From positions 3,408,478 through 3,472,477 of the forward strand of contig NC_020054.1 in NCBI RefSeq assembly GCF_000331105.1: a DNA stretch of 64,000 nt, read 5' to 3'. The stretch is from Fibrella aestuarina BUZ 2 (GTDB lineage Bacteria; Bacteroidota; Bacteroidia; Cytophagales; Spirosomataceae). Below, in pieces: positions 51,963 through 61,004 of the stretch (its first letter is position 1; each line of letters opens with the position of its first letter). The notes under the pieces are model-generated. The model saw only the letters and a list, made by a program, of their open reading frames with translations. It was not told where the DNA came from and did not search any database. A program made the translations under genes and the position numbers.

Positions 51963-52056
51963 TTTTTGTCATCCCGACGTCAGGAGGGATCTCAGCGTGT
52001 CATAACTCCCAAGATGGGACACGCTGAGATCCCTCCTGACGTCGGGATGACAAAAA
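51963..52056. repeat. Perfect 39-bp inverted repeat upstream of GH43 lipoprotein gene
   Basis: Arms at 51963-52001 and 52018-52056 are exact reverse complements with a 16-nt loop. The core GTCATCCCGACGTCAGGAGG is a repeat I associate with several Cytophagales genomes (from memory, not searched). It lies between SusD and the GH43 lipoprotein gene in the same transcription direction. Confidence 0.75.
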
Positions 52057-52119
52057 AGCTTTTACCAAAGAACGCACTATTGACTGCCCCCTGTGTCTAT
52101 GTATTAAAAACCAGTTGCG

Positions 52120-53643
52120 TTAATAATTCGGGTTCTGGGTCAGGTTCGGGTTCAGGTCGCGGTCGAGCTGGGGAATGGGCAGCAGCTCGCTTTTGCCCTT
52201 CACAAAGGTCGAGAAGGCCGGGTCGCGGCTTGCCAGCTGCGGGCCGAGATCGCCCCAACGGACCAGGTCGTTCCAGCGGTGCCCTTCGCCCGATAGCTCC
52301 GTCACGCGCTCATGCTTGAGCTGCGCCAGAAACTGCGCCTGCGACAGGCCAGGCCGGGCGGCGGTGAGCGTAGGCAGTCCCGCCCGCCGACGTACCTGAT
52401 CGACATAGGCGTAGGCCTGCGTTGTTTTGCCGGTGGCGTTGAGGGCTTCGGCATACAGCAGCAGCACGTCGGCGTAGCGAATGTACCGCCAGTTGTTGGG
52501 CGAGCGGTAGCCTTCCTCGTTCTTCCAGTGGTCGTTCTGGAACTTCCGGAACCACACCCGCTTATTGGTGGTGCCGTACCGTTGCAGGAAGGTCTGCCCG
52601 TAGATTTGGGTGAAAGCCGGGCCGCGCACGTCGGTCGAGTCGAAGAGGAACGAGGCCTCCAGGCGAGGGTCGCGGGCGTTGGTGGTAGTGCGTTCGTTGA
52701 ACTCATAAATCGGCCAGCGATTGGCTTCGCCATCTGACCAGCCAATGCCGCTGGGACCAAAAAACTGCGCGATCGAGGTGCCGTAGTTCTGGTTGGGCGT
52801 CTGGCTGTCATCATCCGTAAACTCGGCGGGGTTTTCTTGGAACTGCCATTCAAACACCGACTCCCGGTTGTTTTCGCTCGTGATCAGAAAGTTGTCGCGG
52901 TAATTGGGCATCAGCGAGTAGATGCCTTTGCCTTCGCCATCGGCCAGCCATTGCAGGGGCGTGAGCGCTTCGGTGTATTTCTGCTGCTGCATCTGCGCCT
53001 TAGCCAGCAAGGCATAGGCCGCGCCTTTGGTGGCCCGCCCCAGATTGCCGCCGCTGTAGGTTGTGGGCAGGACCGCCGCCGCCTCAGTCAGGTCTTTTTC
53101 GATCTGCGCCCACACCTGTGCGATCGTTGCCGAAGCGGGCCGGTCACCCACCACCGACGTCTGCAACGTCAGGGGTACGTTGCCAAACAGCGTGACGAGG
53201 TGGTAATAAAACAACCCCCGCATAAACTTCGCTTCGCCGATGTAGCGGTTCTTCAGCGTCTCGTCCATCGCGATGTTGGGTACGTTCTGAATCACCTGAT
53301 TGGCCCGGTTGACGCCGATGTAATTGTCGTTCCAGATGGCGTAGGCGTTCCCGTAGTTGTAATCAGTGACCAGAAACTGATCCATGTTGTTGACGATGTC
53401 GGTAGCCGGGCTTTGGCTCCGCCCTTCGTCGGACCGGATGATGTAGTAGAACGGCAGCCAGCGCGAAATACCGCCCCGGTGCAGGGTGCTGTAGACGGCA
53501 TTGACGCCCGCCAGCGCATCGGCGTCGGTTTTCCAGAACGACTCCGCCGTTAGCTGGTTGGGGTTGACAATATCCAGACTCCGGTTGCAGCCCGTCAGCA
53601 GGGCAACGGCCGATAGACCCAGACAAATGAGTATCTTTTTCAT
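52120..53643 (-). CDS. SusD/RagB family nutrient-binding lipoprotein
   Basis: A lipoprotein of about 507 residues. The signal is KKILICLGLSAVALLTGCN with acylated Cys at about residue 20. The NPNQLTAESFWKTDADALAGVNAVYSTL opening and the C-terminal LKHERVTELSGEGHRWNDLVRWG motif are characteristic of RagB/SusD. It binds a glycan at the outer surface and lids the partner SusC transporter. It follows SusC by 33 bp. Partnered GH43 enzymes suggest an arabinan- or xylan-type glycan. Confidence 0.95.
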   Translation of the reverse strand: MKKILICLGLSAVALLTGCNRSLDIVNPNQLTAESFWKTDADALAGVNAVYSTLHRGGISRWLPFYYIIRSDEGRSQSPATDIVNNMDQFLVTDYNYGNAYAIWNDNYIGVNRANQVIQNVPNIAMDETLKNRYIGEAKFMRGLFYYHLVTLFGNVPLTLQTSVVGDRPASATIAQVWAQIEKDLTEAAAVLPTTYSGGNLGRATKGAAYALLAKAQMQQQKYTEALTPLQWLADGEGKGIYSLMPNYRDNFLITSENNRESVFEWQFQENPAEFTDDDSQTPNQNYGTSIAQFFGPSGIGWSDGEANRWPIYEFNERTTTNARDPRLEASFLFDSTDVRGPAFTQIYGQTFLQRYGTTNKRVWFRKFQNDHWKNEEGYRSPNNWRYIRYADVLLLYAEALNATGKTTQAYAYVDQVRRRAGLPTLTAARPGLSQAQFLAQLKHERVTELSGEGHRWNDLVRWGDLGPQLASRDPAFSTFVKGKSELLPIPQLDRDLNPNLTQNPNY

Positions 53644-53676
53644 GGTAAAATTCATGATTGACGTGAGTAGGGTTGG

Positions 53677-56600
53677 TTAAAAATCGCCGGTGATGCCGAC
53701 GGAGATGACGCGGGGCGAGGGCCAGTGCCCGTTATCGACGCCGCGTTCCTGAATGTTGGCCCCCGTTATGTCTGGGTCCAGGCCTGAGTAGCCCGTGACC
53801 GTGAACAGGTTCTGCCCGCTGACAAACACCCGCGCGCCCCGCACCTTCACCCGGCTCAGGAACGCCGCGGGGAGGGTGTAGCCGATCTCGACGTTCCGCA
53901 GCCGGACATACGACGCATCTTCAAGCCAGCGGTCTGTGTACGGGAAGTTGTTCGAAACGATACCCTGATCGCCGGTTTCCAGGCCAAGACGGGGGTCGTT
54001 GCCGCCAGTATTGGTCGGTGACCACGGGTTCACGTCGGCGCGGAAGTTAGTGTTCTGGTAGCTGTCGAGGCCGCGGCGCACGTCGTTGTAGACCGTGTAG
54101 CCGAAGATACCCAGGAATTGCAGGTTCAGGCTAAAACCCTTGTAGCTGCCGTTGAACTGAGCACCCGCCTGTAGTTTCGGCCAGGGCGAGCCCACAAACT
54201 GCCGGTCGTCGTTTTGCGTAATCTGCCCGTCGCCCTGATCGGGAATGCCATCGTTGTTGGTGTCGACCGTCAACTGATCGACGTACCGGATGTCGCCGGG
54301 TTTGGCGTTGGGTTGAATCAGTTGGCCGTTTGGCCCGCGGTAGTTGTTGATCTCTTCCTGCGTCTGGAAGATACCGTTCGTCTTCAGCACATACCACCGG
54401 CCAATAGGGCTACCCACCTGCGATCGGGTGTTGCCGCTCTGGATGTAATCAATATTCTGGCCCTGATTGCCGACGTTCTCGACCCGGTTTTTGATCGTTG
54501 TGAAGTTGCCCGACACATCCCATTTGAAATCCTGCTGGTTGCTGCTGCGATAGGTGGCCGAAAACTCGATGCCCTGGTTGCGGATCGACGCCGTATTGAC
54601 GTAGGGGTTACCCTGCAAATTACCCAGATAACCCGGCACCGGCAGGTTCAGCAATGCGTCCGTCGACAGCGAGTTGTAATAGTTGATCTCGGCCGTGATG
54701 CGGTTGTTCAGGAACGACGCCGTCACGCCGTAGTTCTGCGACAGCCGTTGTTCCCAGCGCAGATCGGGGTTGGCCAGCTGTGCCTGATAGGCCCCCACGT
54801 TGGCGGTTTGGTCGACCCCAAAAATGGCGCGGGGGTTGTTGTTGATGAAAGCCGTGTAGGGAAACGAGCCGAGGGTCGGTACCACGATGCCCAGTTTGCC
54901 ATACGACGCACTCACTTTCAGGTCGGAAAGCCAGTCGACTTTGAAAAAATCTTCCTGACTGATGCGCCATGCGGCGGCTACCGAGGGGAAAAAGCCCGTG
55001 CGGTAGTTGGCACCGAAGCGGGAATCCTGATCGATCCGGCCCGTCAGCGTGAGCAGGTATTTGTCGTTGTAGGCGTAATTGACCCGGCCCAGATACCCCA
55101 GAATTTTGTAATACGTAGGCGTGCCACCGGCCGAGTTGGAAATGCCCGATGCGGCGTCGATCGTCGGGAAATAGGTGCCGCCCGAGGTGGCCAGGTTCGT
55201 GCGTGACCCGGCGGTGTTGTCGCGCCGGGCGGTTTGCTGGCTGATGCCCACCACGCCGTTGATGCTGTGCTTGCCAAACGCCCGGTTGAAGTTCAGGGTG
55301 TGTTCAAACAGCAGGCTGTAATACCGCGACCGGTCTTCACCCACTGAACTCGGTACCGGGGCGGCATTGTATTGATACACCCCAATCTGGCGCAGGTTCT
55401 GGGTGTAGTCGAAGCTCACTTCCAGCCCCGCGTTGAAGCGGTAGCTCAACCAGTCGGCGAACTTGAAATCCAGGTACGCGTTCCCGACGGCCTTGGCGAA
55501 ATTGCTCCGGTTGCTGGCCAGGTTACGGGCGGCGACGGGGTTAAAGGCGTAGGTCACGGCGTCTGGGTACGTGCCGATGCCGTAGCCCTGCGGGTTGGTG
55601 GCGTTCACGTAGCGCGGGTCCTGCACCGGAATCACCGGCAGAAAACCGGCCATGTCGTAGATGGGGTTGCCCGCGGGGAAGTTCTGAATGTTGGAGTTGG
55701 TCAGCACCAGGTTTTCGCCCACGGTAAAGCGGCCCAGTTCGTTGCGCGTGTTGATGCGCAGGCTGGCCCGGTCGAAATCGCTGCCGATCACGTACCCGGC
55801 ATTCTTGAAATAGCTGCCCGAAATCAGGTACGTTCCCGTTTTGGTCCCACCCGACAGGCTGAGGTTGTAGTCCTGCAAACTGCCCGTGCGGAGTACCTGA
55901 TCCTGCCAGTCCGTGTTGATGGCCGGATTGAACGTCCCTTCGGCCACGCTGGCGGGCGGTGTCTGGCCCGAGTTCTGGTACTGCTGCCGTTGCAGGGCGG
56001 CAAACCCGGCGGCATCGGTCACGTTCCAACGCTTGTATATGTCCTGCACGCCGTATTTGGCCGAAAACGACACCCGGGGTGCGCCCTCGCGACCTTGTTT
56101 CGTGGTGATGATAATCACGCCGTTGGCCGCTCGTGAACCGTAGATGGCCGCGGCCGAAGCGTCTTTCAACACCTGAATCGACTCGATGTCGTCGTTGTTG
56201 ATGGTCGGGTTGGCGTCGGCGATCATGCCATCGATGACGTAGAGTGGGTCGGTATTCAGAAAGCTGGCTACCCCCCGAATCTGGATCGACGCCTGCTGAC
56301 CCGGAACCCCCGTGTTGCGCACGGTCACGCCCGGCGAGAGGCCCTGAATGGATTCGGCGAGCGAGTTGGCCGTTACCTTGTTCGACTGCGCCGGGTTGAT
56401 GACGTCGTTGGCCCCTGTCACGTCGCGTTTCCGGATTGTCTGGTAACCGATCACCACCACCTCGTTCAGCGTCCGGTTGTCGGGCACGAGTTTGATGCTG
56501 AGCGTCGTCTGGTTGGTAATGGCGACGTCTTGGGTCACGTACCCCACGCTGGATACGGTGAGCGTCGTCGCTTCGTCGGCCACGTTCAGCACAAAATTAC

Positions 56601-56907
56601 CGTTGGCGTCGGTCGACGTACCGTTCTGAGTACCCTTCTCGATCACCGACACGCCGGGTAACCCCGCGTTGTTTTCGTCGAGCACCTGACCCGTAATGCG
56701 CCTGGCAACGGTTTGGTTGAGCGGCTGGGTCCGTCCGTCCGGGGTACGTGTATACGGGGTACGTTGCGGCCCCGGTAGGGTAGCGGCGGGGTGGTTACCG
56801 TCGCTGGGGGGTATGGCATGCAGGAAGGCAACCGTTGTCGGCTGGGCTACGCCATATAGGCTCAACCCCATCAGCACGACGGATAAAGGTACATACCGGT
56901 TTTTCAT
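53677..56907 (-). CDS. SusC/RagA TonB-linked outer-membrane transporter
   Basis: A 1076-residue TonB-dependent receptor. The signal peptide (about 1-22) is followed by a carboxypeptidase-like domain (ARRITGQVLDENNAGLPGVSVIEKG), a TonB box-like VVVIGYQTIRK, the plug and a 22-strand barrel ending in Phe. It imports oligosaccharides with its SusD partner just downstream. It is the first gene of the locus SusC, SusD, GH43, GH43. Confidence 0.96.
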   Translation of the reverse strand: MKNRYVPLSVVLMGLSLYGVAQPTTVAFLHAIPPSDGNHPAATLPGPQRTPYTRTPDGRTQPLNQTVARRITGQVLDENNAGLPGVSVIEKGTQNGTSTDANGNFVLNVADEATTLTVSSVGYVTQDVAITNQTTLSIKLVPDNRTLNEVVVIGYQTIRKRDVTGANDVINPAQSNKVTANSLAESIQGLSPGVTVRNTGVPGQQASIQIRGVASFLNTDPLYVIDGMIADANPTINNDDIESIQVLKDASAAAIYGSRAANGVIIITTKQGREGAPRVSFSAKYGVQDIYKRWNVTDAAGFAALQRQQYQNSGQTPPASVAEGTFNPAINTDWQDQVLRTGSLQDYNLSLSGGTKTGTYLISGSYFKNAGYVIGSDFDRASLRINTRNELGRFTVGENLVLTNSNIQNFPAGNPIYDMAGFLPVIPVQDPRYVNATNPQGYGIGTYPDAVTYAFNPVAARNLASNRSNFAKAVGNAYLDFKFADWLSYRFNAGLEVSFDYTQNLRQIGVYQYNAAPVPSSVGEDRSRYYSLLFEHTLNFNRAFGKHSINGVVGISQQTARRDNTAGSRTNLATSGGTYFPTIDAASGISNSAGGTPTYYKILGYLGRVNYAYNDKYLLTLTGRIDQDSRFGANYRTGFFPSVAAAWRISQEDFFKVDWLSDLKVSASYGKLGIVVPTLGSFPYTAFINNNPRAIFGVDQTANVGAYQAQLANPDLRWEQRLSQNYGVTASFLNNRITAEINYYNSLSTDALLNLPVPGYLGNLQGNPYVNTASIRNQGIEFSATYRSSNQQDFKWDVSGNFTTIKNRVENVGNQGQNIDYIQSGNTRSQVGSPIGRWYVLKTNGIFQTQEEINNYRGPNGQLIQPNAKPGDIRYVDQLTVDTNNDGIPDQGDGQITQNDDRQFVGSPWPKLQAGAQFNGSYKGFSLNLQFLGIFGYTVYNDVRRGLDSYQNTNFRADVNPWSPTNTGGNDPRLGLETGDQGIVSNNFPYTDRWLEDASYVRLRNVEIGYTLPAAFLSRVKVRGARVFVSGQNLFTVTGYSGLDPDITGANIQERGVDNGHWPSPRVISVGITGDF

Positions 56908-57444
56908 AAAAATGAGTAATTTAATTGATAGAATAAGTAGATTTTACTGGCAAAAAGATAGGTGTGCAGTGGACGACCGGAACGTATTCCAGCACTAAGG
57001 GCGCGACCGATAAAGGGGCTTTCGATGATAGACAGGTAACCGTGGCCTGTCGAAAAAAGACGCTGGGTTGTTCATACCGGCTGGCGTGTAAAAGGTATAA
57101 GCTGGCGGACTCGTACCCGATCACCTGCGCTGGATGAGTGGGTGATGCGTTCGGGTATTGGCAGCCTTACGTATGGAGAAAACGAAACAGGCAGGAAAGT
57201 TTCATTTTTAACGGAAAAACTTTCATTAATTGAGTAAGTCATTCTACGCCAATGACTTGTGGATGATGGGTTCTGCTCGGTAAGTGAGGGAAGTAAAAAG
57301 TAAGGAGCTAGATGCGAACTAACCGTAACCGATCGGGAAAAGGGTACCCTCAGGCCGTGCTTGCCAAGCGAGAATAAGGCTATCTTTAACAGCGTCGCTG
57401 GCCGTCGTTCAGTATAAACGGGCGCCAGTCTTTTTTGCATAGAT
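56908..57444. other. Intergenic region upstream of SusC and the GDH-like gene
   Basis: No convincing gene in 537 bp. A minus-strand frame at 57072-57479 has no family signal and overlaps the start of the next gene, so I reject it. The right end carries a candidate promoter box at 57381. The left end is AT-rich and probably holds the SusC promoter. Confidence 0.55.
57381..57388 (+). promoter_or_regulatory. Candidate -7 box for the GDH-like gene
   Basis: TATCTTTA is close to TAnnTTTG and lies 57 bp upstream of the ATG at 57445. Confidence 0.3.
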
Positions 57445-58158
57445 ATGAACCGTAGAGAAGCCATTTTGCAAGTTGCCATCGCGATGGGCAGCGCCCTGTC
57501 GGCCCCGTCGATGGCGTCTATTCTGGAAGGGTATCAGCCACACCGCCGCCGAGCGTACCCACAGTCGGACTTCGCGCTACAGCCCGACGAACAGGCGCTG
57601 CTGGCCGAAATCGCCGAGGTGATTATGCCGGCTACGTCGACTCCAGGCGCCAAAGCCGCCGGGGTACCCGACACCGTTCAGCTGATCCTGAAAGACTGCT
57701 ACAAATCCGCGCAACAGGCTCATTTTCGGAAGGGGCTGAATGCGGTAGAGGCGGAAAGCCAGAAAGCCTACGGCAAACGGTTCGTGGACTTGCCCATCGA
57801 CCAGCGCACCGCCCTCCTGACTCAGTTTGAGCAACTGGCGCTGGCCGAAGCCAAACGCAAGCCCAACAAACAGGAAAAGCTGGCTACCGACGCCGAAACG
57901 ACCCTGAGCGCTGTCGCCGCAGCGGGCAGCGAGCAGACGGAGGCCAAGCTGGTGGATGCCGAAACCGGCGTGGTGGTGAAAGATGCCGCGAAAAACCCGC
58001 CCTTGACGCCCTTCTTCACCTTGATGAAGGAACTGACGATTCTGGGCTATTTCAGCTCGGAGATCGGTTGCACGCAGGCGCTGGACTACGTAAAAATTCC
58101 CGGCCGCTACGAGGGGGTGGTCAAACTCAAACCCGGCCAAAAAGCGTGGGCAACGTAA
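57445..58158 (+). CDS. Gluconate 2-dehydrogenase subunit 3 family protein
   Basis: A 237-residue protein with a twin-arginine-like signal (NRREAILQVAIAMGSALSAP) and the family opening LAEIAEVIMPATSTPGAKAAGV. It is longer than usual because of an inserted lysine- and alanine-rich stretch (about 135-185, with KRKPNKQEKLATDAE). The family is the small subunit of membrane-bound FAD sugar dehydrogenases and probably helps export the large subunit. It precedes the GMC oxidoreductase by 107 bp on the same strand. Confidence 0.88.
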   Translation: MNRREAILQVAIAMGSALSAPSMASILEGYQPHRRRAYPQSDFALQPDEQALLAEIAEVIMPATSTPGAKAAGVPDTVQLILKDCYKSAQQAHFRKGLNAVEAESQKAYGKRFVDLPIDQRTALLTQFEQLALAEAKRKPNKQEKLATDAETTLSAVAAAGSEQTEAKLVDAETGVVVKDAAKNPPLTPFFTLMKELTILGYFSSEIGCTQALDYVKIPGRYEGVVKLKPGQKAWAT

Positions 58159-58265
58159 CAAAACCTGTTCACCGTTCTCCGTTTTGAAGTCACTGTTAGG
58201 ATGTCCAGACGTACCTGAGCCAACTAACAGCGCCCTGAAGACAGAGGCCTGACTACTCATTTTTC

Positions 58266-59984
58266 ATGAATCTGAATCTTGACGCGAAAAAAGACATGAC
58301 CTACGACGCCATCGTGGTGGGTTCGGGTATATCGGGTGGCTGGGCCGCCAAAGAATTAACGCAGAAAGGCCTGAAGGTGCTGATGCTGGAGCGCGGCCCC
58401 GACCTGAAGCACGTGGAAGACTACCCCACGGCCATGAAAGACCCCTGGGAGTTTCCGCACCGGGGCAAAATTGAGCTGTGGGCCGCCGAAGAATACTGGG
58501 CCAACGCCCGGTCGGGCGGGAAGCCGGGTGAGGATCAGCGCCATATGTTCACGCGTGACGTCGACGTGCCGTATATCGAAAAACGGCCTTACGACTGGAT
58601 TCGGGCTTATCACCTCGGCGGGCGGTCGCTGGTGTGGGGGCGGCAGAGCTACCGCTGGAACGAGCGCGACTTCACGGCCAACCTCGAAGACGGCCACGGC
58701 GTCGACTGGCCCATTCGCTACAAAGACCTCGCGCCCTGGTATTCCTATGTCGAGCGCTTCGCGGGTATCTCGGGCAACAAAGACGGGCTCGCCGTCTTGC
58801 CCGATGGTGAGTTTGTGCCGCCCATGCAGATGAACAGCGCCGAACTGAAAGCGAAGGCGGGCATTGAGCAACATTTCAAAGGGCGTCACCTCGTGATCGG
58901 CCGCCCGGCCATCATATCCGTCGCCCAGAAAATCCATACCGATCTGGGGCGGGCGTCGTGTCAGTTCCGGAACCTGTGCGTGCGCGGCTGTCCGTTCGGG
59001 GCGTATTTCAGCACGCAGTCGGCTACGCTGCCTGCTGCCATGAAAACCGGTCGGCTGACGGTGATCACGGATAAGATTGCTTATCAGGTCATTTTCGACG
59101 ACCAGCAAAACAAGGCCGTTGGTGTGCGGGTGATCGATCAGAACACGAAGCAGCATCAGGAGTATTACGCCAAGATTATTTTCCTGAACGCGTCGACGAT
59201 GAACACGGCCTGGATCATGATGCAGTCGACGTCGAAACGCTTCCCGAACGGCTTGGGCAACGACTCCGACCAACTGGGTCGCAACCTGATGGACCACCAC
59301 CTGGGGGCCGGGGCGTCGGGCGAGCTGGACGGCATGCAGGACCTGTATTACTATGGCCGGCGGGGCAATGGCATCTACATTCCACGCTTTGCCAACTGGG
59401 CCGACGACAAGCGCACCGATTTCGTGCGGGGCTTTGGCTATCAGGGACGCGGCGGTCGGCAGGATTGGGTGGCGGGTGCCTCGCAACCCGGTTTCGGCCC
59501 GGCTTTCAAAGACAACCTGACTAAGCCCGGCCGCTGGGAGTTCAACATCGGCGGTTTCGGCGAGACCCTACCCGACCCCAGTAACCGCATGCGACTGGCC
59601 GACAAAAAAGACAAATGGGGCCTGCCCATCATCGAGTTCGACGCGGCCTGGGGCGACAACACCGTTGGGATGCGCAAGGCGATGATGAACGACGCCGCCG
59701 AGATGCTCGACGCGGCCGGTTTCAAAAACATCAAGACCCGCAACGACAACACGAAGAATCAGGGCATCGGCATTCACGAGATGGGCGCAGCACGGATGGG
59801 TCGCGACCCGAAAACATCGGTGCTGAACGCCTACAATCAGGTGTGGGGCGCAAAAAACGTGTTTGTCACGGATGGTGCGGCTATGGTATCGTCATCCTGC
59901 GTGAACCCCTCGCTCACCTACATGGCCCTCACCGCCCGCGCCGCCGATTACGCCGTGAAAGAGCTAAAGCGAATGAATTTGTAG
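58266..59984 (+). CDS. GMC-family FAD-dependent oxidoreductase
   Basis: A 572-residue flavoenzyme. The FAD motif VGSGISGG is at residues 18-25, ERGP follows the second strand, and the C-terminal GMC_oxred_C block contains the conserved His (IHEMGAARMGRDP) and SSCVNPSLTYMALTARAA. RNLCVRGCPFGAY carries two cysteines typical of gluconate-dehydrogenase large-subunit-like members. With its neighbour it probably forms a periplasmic sugar or alcohol dehydrogenase. The usual cytochrome c subunit is not next to it. It has no signal peptide of its own, so export likely depends on the partner's twin-arginine signal. Confidence 0.9.
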   Translation: MNLNLDAKKDMTYDAIVVGSGISGGWAAKELTQKGLKVLMLERGPDLKHVEDYPTAMKDPWEFPHRGKIELWAAEEYWANARSGGKPGEDQRHMFTRDVDVPYIEKRPYDWIRAYHLGGRSLVWGRQSYRWNERDFTANLEDGHGVDWPIRYKDLAPWYSYVERFAGISGNKDGLAVLPDGEFVPPMQMNSAELKAKAGIEQHFKGRHLVIGRPAIISVAQKIHTDLGRASCQFRNLCVRGCPFGAYFSTQSATLPAAMKTGRLTVITDKIAYQVIFDDQQNKAVGVRVIDQNTKQHQEYYAKIIFLNASTMNTAWIMMQSTSKRFPNGLGNDSDQLGRNLMDHHLGAGASGELDGMQDLYYYGRRGNGIYIPRFANWADDKRTDFVRGFGYQGRGGRQDWVAGASQPGFGPAFKDNLTKPGRWEFNIGGFGETLPDPSNRMRLADKKDKWGLPIIEFDAAWGDNTVGMRKAMMNDAAEMLDAAGFKNIKTRNDNTKNQGIGIHEMGAARMGRDPKTSVLNAYNQVWGAKNVFVTDGAAMVSSSCVNPSLTYMALTARAADYAVKELKRMNL

Positions 59985-59997
59985 GTACGCTGCCTGA

Positions 59998-60030
59998 AAA
60001 CCTTATAGGTTTTGGAAACCTATAAGGTTT
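59998..60030. terminator. Perfect 15-bp hairpin after the GMC gene
   Basis: AAACCTTATAGGTTT at 59998-60012 pairs exactly with 60016-60030 around a 3-nt loop. It is just downstream of the GMC stop codon. The AT-rich palindromic form looks like a recurrent intergenic repeat of Bacteroidota (from memory, not searched). Confidence 0.65.
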
Positions 60031-60140
60031 GCTTGTGCTGGGAAAGCAGTCGCGTAATAATTCACAAGGATAACAATTTGGTAATCCTGTGTCCATAAAT
60101 AGTCTCAGTTTTGTTACTGATATTGATATAAAAAAGCGTT

Positions 60141-60884
60141 ATGAGGAAATCGGGCTTACTACTGCTGGGTCTGCTGGCTATCGCATCTTGTGTCCGAAAC
60201 GATACGACCCCACTTGTGCCAAGTACGCCTGCTACCAACTTATTCGAGAATGCCGATTGGATACGGCTGGAAATACCCACGGGCCGGGAAGCGTATGCGA
60301 TTGCCGGCGATATTGATCAGACGTTGCTGGTAACTACGTGGACGAAAGCCTATTATTCGTCTGACCGGGGCAAGACATGGCAGGTGTCAAAAGACTTTCA
60401 GGGCCCGATTCCCGGTTTGTATGTGCGCAATGACACAACCTTCGCGTTACATGCCCGCCGCTACAATCGGGAAGGTAGTTTACTCGGGGCCTGGGATGCC
60501 TTGTACTATTCACCCGATTATGGCAAAAGTTGGGAGTGGTACTCGAAAACGTACAAGAACTATTTGGACGAAGTAAAACCAATTGCGACAATCCGGTCTA
60601 CCAACGGTATCGTCTATACGATTAAGCAGAATAGCACGCCTACTGCTCCCGGTTCCAACGTAGCCACGGTAAATCCTTCAGTGATTATCCGGCAGGAAGC
60701 CAATACCCAAAACACGATCCGCTTTCCGTTTCAACACAATCTGATGAACCTATACCTCGACGGCAAAAACCGCCTGTACGTAGCGGCGTCGGGCGGCACC
60801 TACCAGCCGGAGACAAACAGCTTTTTTTGTTGCACGGATGCCATGCCTGCTGTTGTGTACGTATCTAAGCGGCCGCTGCCTTAA
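60141..60884 (+). CDS. Hypothetical lipoprotein with sialidase-like (BNR) repeats
   Basis: A 247-residue lipoprotein. The signal LLLLGLLAIASCVR has its acylated Cys at about residue 17. Two BNR-like Asp-box repeats, YYSSDRGKTW and YYSPDYGKSW, occur in the first half. Such repeats belong to beta-propellers of many functions. Too short for a full sialidase, and the catalytic arginine triad cannot be recognised. The C-terminus (about 210-247) has several cysteines. Function unknown. The gene faces acs across a bidirectional terminator. Confidence 0.7.
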   Translation: MRKSGLLLLGLLAIASCVRNDTTPLVPSTPATNLFENADWIRLEIPTGREAYAIAGDIDQTLLVTTWTKAYYSSDRGKTWQVSKDFQGPIPGLYVRNDTTFALHARRYNREGSLLGAWDALYYSPDYGKSWEWYSKTYKNYLDEVKPIATIRSTNGIVYTIKQNSTPTAPGSNVATVNPSVIIRQEANTQNTIRFPFQHNLMNLYLDGKNRLYVAASGGTYQPETNSFFCCTDAMPAVVYVSKRPLP

Positions 60885-60947
60885 GACAGTCTCCTTCACA
60901 TACCGTGACAGAGAGGCGACGAGGGCGCAAACGGTTAGAAAGGCGTT

Positions 60948-60987
60948 CACTAAAAAGGCCGAACCAACTGGTTCGGCCTTTTTAGTG
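60948..60987. terminator. Bidirectional terminator between lipoprotein gene and acs
   Basis: CACTAAAAAGGCCGAACC at 60948-60965 pairs exactly with 60970-60987 around AACT. The flanking A and T runs inside the stem give a U-tract on either strand, so both convergent genes end here. Confidence 0.8.
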
Positions 60988-61004
60988 CATTCAGGTACGT
61001 TGCC

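Noticed and set aside
57072..57479. A 135-residue minus-strand frame upstream of the GDH-like gene
   Set aside because: It overlaps the start of a well-supported gene and has no recognisable family or signal.
58356..59486. A 376-residue minus-strand frame
   Set aside because: Antisense to the GMC oxidoreductase, which has clear FAD and C-terminal motifs.
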